Below the pieces are notes generated by a model that had not been told where the DNA came from, did not search any database, and saw only the letters and a list, made by a program, of their open reading frames with translations. From Desulfobacteraceae bacterium (lineage in GTDB: Bacteria; Desulfobacterota; Desulfobacteria; Desulfobacterales; JAABSP01): DNA of 42,811 nucleotides. The translations under genes and the position numbers were made by a program. Shown here piece by piece: positions 38,418 through 42,811 of the stretch (positions are counted from its first letter, which is position 1; every line of letters begins with the position of its first letter). The DNA lies in NCBI GenBank assembly GCA_011389855.1, contig JAABTM010000008.1, positions 1-42,811 of the forward strand. Reading direction: 5' to 3'.

Positions 38418-38959
38418 TCAGGGTTCTTCTTTCCACAGTTCAACCTCTTGCTTCATCCGCCCGACCTCTTCGATGCTCAAGTTGGCTGCTTGGGCGATCT
38501 GCTCTTCGGTCAATACGTTCAGCAGCAGCAGATTCCGGGCGGTTTCTTTCCTGCCCTCTTCTTTGCCGATATCGATGCCCTTTTCAATGCCGACTTCCTC
38601 AATGGATTGCAGCATTTTAGCCTCCATAAACATTGGGTTCTCGCCGATGATTTCCCGGAACTTTTTTTCTTCCTCCGGGTTCAGTTCAAGGCTTTGTTGA
38701 ATCAACGAATACAGCACCGAGCGCTTCGGCCCCTGTTCGACACTGGTGATGCCTTTTATGGCTTTGGCCTTGATCAGGGGCCGGTCTTTTTTTCCCCGTC
38801 TATTTCAAAAAGCGCGATCAGCTCCTTGTCCGGAAAGCGGGCGGTCTCGAACCTTATTTTATCCACCAGATCGGGAAAAAACAATTCAAAATATTCCCGG
38901 AGAAACAGCGTCAGGGTCTCTTTATGGCGGATATCGAACCGGTTGCCGGTTTTTTTCAT
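38418..38959 (-). pseudogene. Rpn-family (recombination-promoting nuclease/putative transposase) gene, split in two frames with internal deletion
   Basis: Frame 1 MKKTGNRFDIRHKETLTLFLREYFELFFPDLVDKIRFETARFPDKELIALFEIDGEKKTGP*; frame 2 DRPLIKAKAIKGITSVEQGPKRSVLYSLIQQSLELNPEEEKKFREIIGENPMFMEAKMLQSIEEVGIEKG...; central nuclease region absent. Confidence 0.7.
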
Positions 38960-38981
38960 GACCTCTCCTCCATTGGAAATC

Positions 38982-39163
38982 CTTGCCGCCGCCGTAGTTG
39001 GTGTCGAGCCGGAAGATGGACGCCACCCCGCCGCCGTCTCCCCGGCGCCGTCCGCAGACATTCCACATCAAATTCCGGAGCCCCCGGGTCGGATGCGTGT
39101 AAGCAACCCCTTGCGGACATCTTCCCTGGGAGTGTAGACATCGAACAGGGTGGGCAACGGCAT
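38982..39163 (-). pseudogene. N-terminal remnant of DUF499-type ATPase, truncated at Walker A
   Basis: MPLPTLFDVYTPREDVRKGLLT... then, in another frame, RGLRNLMWNVCGRRRGDGGGVASIFRLDTNYGGGK; AAGGAG upstream of ATG 39163. Confidence 0.65.
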
Positions 39164-39182
39164 ATTCAAGGGCTCCTTAACG

Positions 39183-39695
39183 TCAAGAGTTCGCCCCGCA
39201 ACACTCCTTCACCTTCTTCCCGCTGCCGCAGGGGCAGGGGCTGTTCTGAATTTTGCGGTTCAGGTTTTTGAATCGTCCCTGGTCGGATTGGGATATTTTA
39301 TTTTTGGACCGGCCGGCCGCGGCCTCGGTCAGCTTGTCGGAGACGGATACGATGAAGAGTGATTGGATAATCAGCAGGGTCGCCCCGATGGACAGGCCGA
39401 CCACCACGGTCGCTTGAAAGAGGTCCAGGGGGACGAGCAACGTGGCGAGATATCCCAGACCGATGCTGACGCCGACGGCGGCCGCGATGACGATCAGGAC
39501 CCCCGCCGCCAGCAGGAGGGTTCGTATGAGCAGCGAGAAAAAAGTTGGATCATGGTCTACTCCTGATAAAAAAAGGTCGATGGGCGTATGCCGACCCGCT
39601 CTAAGTGCCATGATCACGGCGTCCTTCACAAGGGGTTTGTGTGGCTGGCGAGGGGTGGAAAAATCTGAATTCCGTTCAAATTTTAGGAAAACCAT
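39183..39695 (-). CDS. Two-TM membrane protein with C-terminal SEC-C zinc-binding motif
   Basis: Two hydrophobic helices; C-terminus NSPCPCGSGKKVKECCGANS (SEC-C). Start uncertain (39695, 39611, or a frame-shifted start at 39553). Confidence 0.65.
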   Translation of the reverse strand: MVFLKFERNSDFSTPRQPHKPLVKDAVIMALRAGRHTPIDLFLSGVDHDPTFFSLLIRTLLLAAGVLIVIAAAVGVSIGLGYLATLLVPLDLFQATVVVGLSIGATLLIIQSLFIVSVSDKLTEAAAGRSKNKISQSDQGRFKNLNRKIQNSPCPCGSGKKVKECCGANS

Positions 39696-39729
39696 TTAAT
39701 GCTCGACCCATTTTGAAACACCCTATAAG

Positions 39730-40309
39730 TTATTTCCCGGCCGTCTCGATATACCGACACTTCGGATAAGCGCTGCAAGCCCAGAACCGTTTGCCGGCGT
39801 TTTTCCCCTTTTTGGCGGTGCGTTTTACCATGGCTGATCCACATTTGGGACATACCTTTTCATTCGCCGCCGGTTTTTGAGTCTCGGGTTCGGCCTCCGG
39901 CCGTTTTGCAAACCCCCTGGAGAAATTCGTCCCGCTGTTGCCGGTTTTTGGCTTTATGCGACCGATCATCCAATTCGATGGCGCAGGCAACCGACAGATC
40001 ATTTTTCCGGCACAGGATAAAATCGAAGTGCTTGCCTGAGATTTTATTGAAGGCCTTTTGCCGGTCGTCGCGCGACATGCCCTTTTTCGGCACCACCACA
40101 TCGGCCACCCTCACTTTTCCGAATATATGGGCGCTGTCTCCAACCGCTTGGTTCAAAACGCCCAGAAATGAGCGCTCCGCTGGCGTGAATAGCGCCTCCT
40201 TCTTTTGATACGGATAACCCGTCGGGGTTGATTTGAGTCCTTGGAGTATTTTCGCCAGAACAAGGGCCGCGATTACGAGAACCGCGACCCCGATTATCAT
40301 TGAGTTCAT
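39730..40309 (-). pseudogene. DUF2726 protein with C-terminal topoisomerase-type zinc ribbon, disrupted by frameshift/deletion
   Basis: Frame A (40309->39860) carries TM + DUF2726 core CAIELDDRSHKAKNRQQRDEFLQGVCKTAG; frame B (->39730) carries VCPKCGSAMVKRTAKKGKNAGKRFWACSAYPKCRYIETAGK. Confidence 0.7.
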
Positions 40310-40353
40310 GCTTCTCCTTTGCTGTTGTGCTCACCATAATGGTTGGCGACGGG

Positions 40354-42811
40354 TCAGCCGGTAAAACCATCACGCCCATGGATCGCTTTCAAAAACGCCG
40401 CCCTGTCCACCTCATTTTGATCGATCGACATTTCAAAAACCGGAAACATCACCCCGCCCGGCGACCATAGTTCGGTGCTTTCGGGGTGGGCGTCGAAGAA
40501 ATCGGGGTCGGTGGTGACGCGAACGGGGGCGTTCATGCCGGGGGCGAGGTAGGTGAAGTCTTTGGTTCCGAGGAGGCTGGCTTCGATGCCGGGGGGCAGG
40601 AGGTTGCCCGACGACAGAATCCGTTGGAGTTCGGGCAGGCCGTAGAGGGGTTCCGGACGATCGGGTTCGGTCAGGTCTTCGGCAACAGCTTCGTCCAGGT
40701 CGAAGCCGGCCTCGTCCAGGGCTTCCGCGTCGGCGGCGATGTCGGAGACCAGGGCGGATCGCGCCCGGTCCTTGTCGTCGGCCCGGCCCAGGGTCGCGTC
40801 GGAGAGGGCCTTGGGGAGCTTGGCCAGGATGGGCTGGAGTTTTCCGACGAAGTTGGTAAAGAGATCGATCCGTTCCCGCAGGGCTTGGTAGACGTCGGTT
40901 TCCACCGTGTCTTCGTAATGGAGGTTGATGATCCGGATGGTCTCGAAGGCCTGGCCCAGCCGGTCGATGCGGCCGATGCGCTGCTCCACCTTCATGGGGT
41001 TCCAGGGCATGTCGTAGTTGATCAGGGCCCCGCAGAACTGGAAGTTGAGACCTTCGGCCGCCGCGTCGGTGCAGAGCATGACCTCGGCCCTGCCTTCCCG
41101 GAACCGCCGCTTGGTTTCGTCCCGGTCGATGCGCCGCCAGCCGCCGCCGGGTTCGGGGACTTCGCCGCCCCGCCCGGAAAAGCAGAGGATCGCCTCCGGC
41201 CCGAACCGCCGGGCCGCTTTCGACCGGAGAAAATCGAGGGTGTCGGTGTACTGGGTGAAGACCATCACCTGTTTGTAGCCTTCGGCCCGGAGCGCATCGA
41301 TCTCGTCCAGAAGGACGGCCGTTTTGGTGTCGGTGGGCAGGCGGCGGGTCCTTTCCAGCAGGATTTCCAGATCGTCTTGTTCCTCCAGGGCCAAGGTTTG
41401 GGCCTCCATCTCGGCCGCGTCCTGTTCGTCCATGACCTCCGCGGCCAGCTCGTCTTCCAGTACATCTTCCTCCAACCGGTCCGCATCGTCCGGAACGGCG
41501 GCATATTGCCCGGTCACCGCGCCCAGGCGGTTTTCCAGGGTGTGGGCCAGGGCGAAGAAACTGCTGGCCAGCCGGCGGCGGTAGACCGTCATGACGAAGC
41601 CGATGGCGGTCCGCTTGTCCGGGTCCGCGTTGTTATAGGTGGAGGAGATGTAGTTTTCCACCGCGTTGTAAACGTCCCGCTCGGCGTCGGTCATGGTCAC
41701 GAAATGGTCCCGGACATCCCGCGTCGCGATGCGGGTGTCGAGTTTGCCGGCCTTGTGGTAGTTTTGCAGGAGCCGCCGGGTGTGGCGGGAGACGAGGCGC
41801 TTGACGGGCGTGTGGGCCTTCATGAGCCGGACGGCGGCCCGGCGTTCGTCGGTTTCCATTTGGCGGCGGGGGATGCTGGCCGTGTCCCGGAGCGCCCGGA
41901 GGATCTTCCGGACCTTGAGCTTGCGCATCCCGGGCATGGCGTTCCGCGCTTCCGTCTCCGACACCTCGCCGAAGGCGGATTCGATGGACCGGAACTGGGC
42001 GGCCATGGCATCCATCTCCGCGTGGCCGGGCATGGGCTGGGCCGCGTATTCGAAAAACCGGACAAACGCCTCGGCGTGCCATTCCATCGGCAGGCCGAAG
42101 AGATTGAGCAGGTCCCAGACCTCTACGGGGCTGACCTGCATGGGGGTGGCGGTGAGCAGGATCAAGCCTTTTGTTCGATACCGGAGCCCCTGCATGAGCC
42201 GGAGAAGCTGATTGGGGCGATGATCCGAAGCGCCTGCGCCGCCGCCCCGCCGCCGGGCGTGGTGGGCCTCGTCCAGGACAATCAGGTCCCAGGGGTCGGC
42301 GGTCTCCAGGAGGTCCCGGGCCCGGTCCCGCCGGCGCATGAGATGGCTGGAGGCCAATACGCAGGGCTCGGCGTGCCATCGGTCCCGGTCCGCGACGCGG
42401 ACGGCGTTGCCCTCCAGTCCCCGGGACGGATACCAGGAAAGCTTTTTCCCGTCGTAAATGGGCCAGTTGAGGTTGAACTTCTCCCGGAGTTCGATTTGCC
42501 ACTGGGTGAGGACCGCCTTGGGCGCGAGCACCAGAATCCGTCCGGCCCGGCCCGCGAGCCATGCCTGCCGCAGGATCAACCCGGCCTGGATGGTCTTGCC
42601 CAGCCCCACCTCGTCGGCGATGAGCAGGCGGGGCGGCCAGTCGTCGTACATCCGGTGGAAGGCCCGCACCTGGTGGGGCCATGGCGTGATGGGACAGGTG
42701 GCCTCGCCGATCCGCTCCCCGCCGTTGGGAAGGGCCGGGGCCGCGTGGATGTAAGCCCAGACGGCTTTTCGGAGATCGGAGGGCGGGAGGGGCGGCGGGG
42801 GCGTCTCGTCG
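40354..42811 (-). CDS. SNF2-family DEAD/DEAH helicase, N-terminus beyond window edge
   Basis: LLIADEVGLGKTIQAGLILRQAW; LIVLDEAHHARRRG; LLTATPMQVSPVEVWDLLNL; QRIGRIDRLGQ. The frame stays open to 42811 upstream of the listed Met (..RKAVWAYIHAAPALPNGGERIGEATCPITPWPHQVRAFHRMYDDWPP). Confidence 0.9.
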   Translation of the reverse strand, partial: DETPPPPLPPSDLRKAVWAYIHAAPALPNGGERIGEATCPITPWPHQVRAFHRMYDDWPPRLLIADEVGLGKTIQAGLILRQAWLAGRAGRILVLAPKAVLTQWQIELREKFNLNWPIYDGKKLSWYPSRGLEGNAVRVADRDRWHAEPCVLASSHLMRRRDRARDLLETADPWDLIVLDEAHHARRRGGGAGASDHRPNQLLRLMQGLRYRTKGLILLTATPMQVSPVEVWDLLNLFGLPMEWHAEAFVRFFEYAAQPMPGHAEMDAMAAQFRSIESAFGEVSETEARNAMPGMRKLKVRKILRALRDTASIPRRQMETDERRAAVRLMKAHTPVKRLVSRHTRRLLQNYHKAGKLDTRIATRDVRDHFVTMTDAERDVYNAVENYISSTYNNADPDKRTAIGFVMTVYRRRLASSFFALAHTLENRLGAVTGQYAAVPDDADRLEEDVLEDELAAEVMDEQDAAEMEAQTLALEEQDDLEILLERTRRLPTDTKTAVLLDEIDALRAEGYKQVMVFTQYTDTLDFLRSKAARRFGPEAILCFSGRGGEVPEPGGGWRRIDRDETKRRFREGRAEVMLCTDAAAEGLNFQFCGALINYDMPWNPMKVEQRIGRIDRLGQAFETIRIINLHYEDTVETDVYQALRERIDLFTNFVGKLQPILAKLPKALSDATLGRADDKDRARSALVSDIAADAEALDEAGFDLDEAVAEDLTEPDRPEPLYGLPELQRILSSGNLLPPGIEASLLGTKDFTYLAPGMNAPVRVTTDPDFFDAHPESTELWSPGGVMFPVFEMSIDQNEVDRAAFLKAIHGRDGFTG

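Overview
This is a GC-rich bacterial chromosome segment. Family content suggests a Desulfobacterota-type (deltaproteobacterial) genome, which is inference. Left part (0-16 kb) is mostly housekeeping or metabolic: EamA transporter (cut by the window edge and absent from the ORF track), DUF3810 protein, PHP-domain protein, J-domain protein, SelB, four tRNA genes (His, Arg, then Ser-GCT and Ser-TGA on the opposite strand), molybdenum-cofactor genes (moaB, mobA, moaE-like), a Kef/CPA2 antiporter, DUF3124, FemAB-like, YitT-like, arginase, phenylacetate-CoA ligase-like, and an orphan YidD with an apparent lipoprotein signal. At 16.4-17.8 kb there is a gene-decay zone with fragments of an M20 amidohydrolase and a COG1574-like amidohydrolase. 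At 18.0-20.3 kb is an MscS-family channel. The most striking intact locus is 20.4-30.5 kb: a tightly packed signalling block (CheB-CheR-coiled-coil-PAS fusion, three soluble hybrid histidine kinases, CHASE3 MCP) with no CheA, CheW or stand-alone CheY in view. A DUF4143-type ATPase, a znuACB operon with a perfect inverted repeat upstream, and a CBS/SLC13 pair follow. The right end (36.9-42.8 kb) looks like an eroded accessory or defence island: an AAA ATPase with a C-terminal PD-(D/E)XK-like domain, an internally deleted and frame-split Rpn-family gene with an in-phase A_AAA_AAG heptamer, a DUF499 ATPase remnant cut exactly at its Walker A motif, a SEC-C membrane protein, a frame-disrupted DUF2726/zinc-ribbon gene, and a large SNF2-family helicase running off the window. 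All homology calls come from reading the translations; no database search was run.
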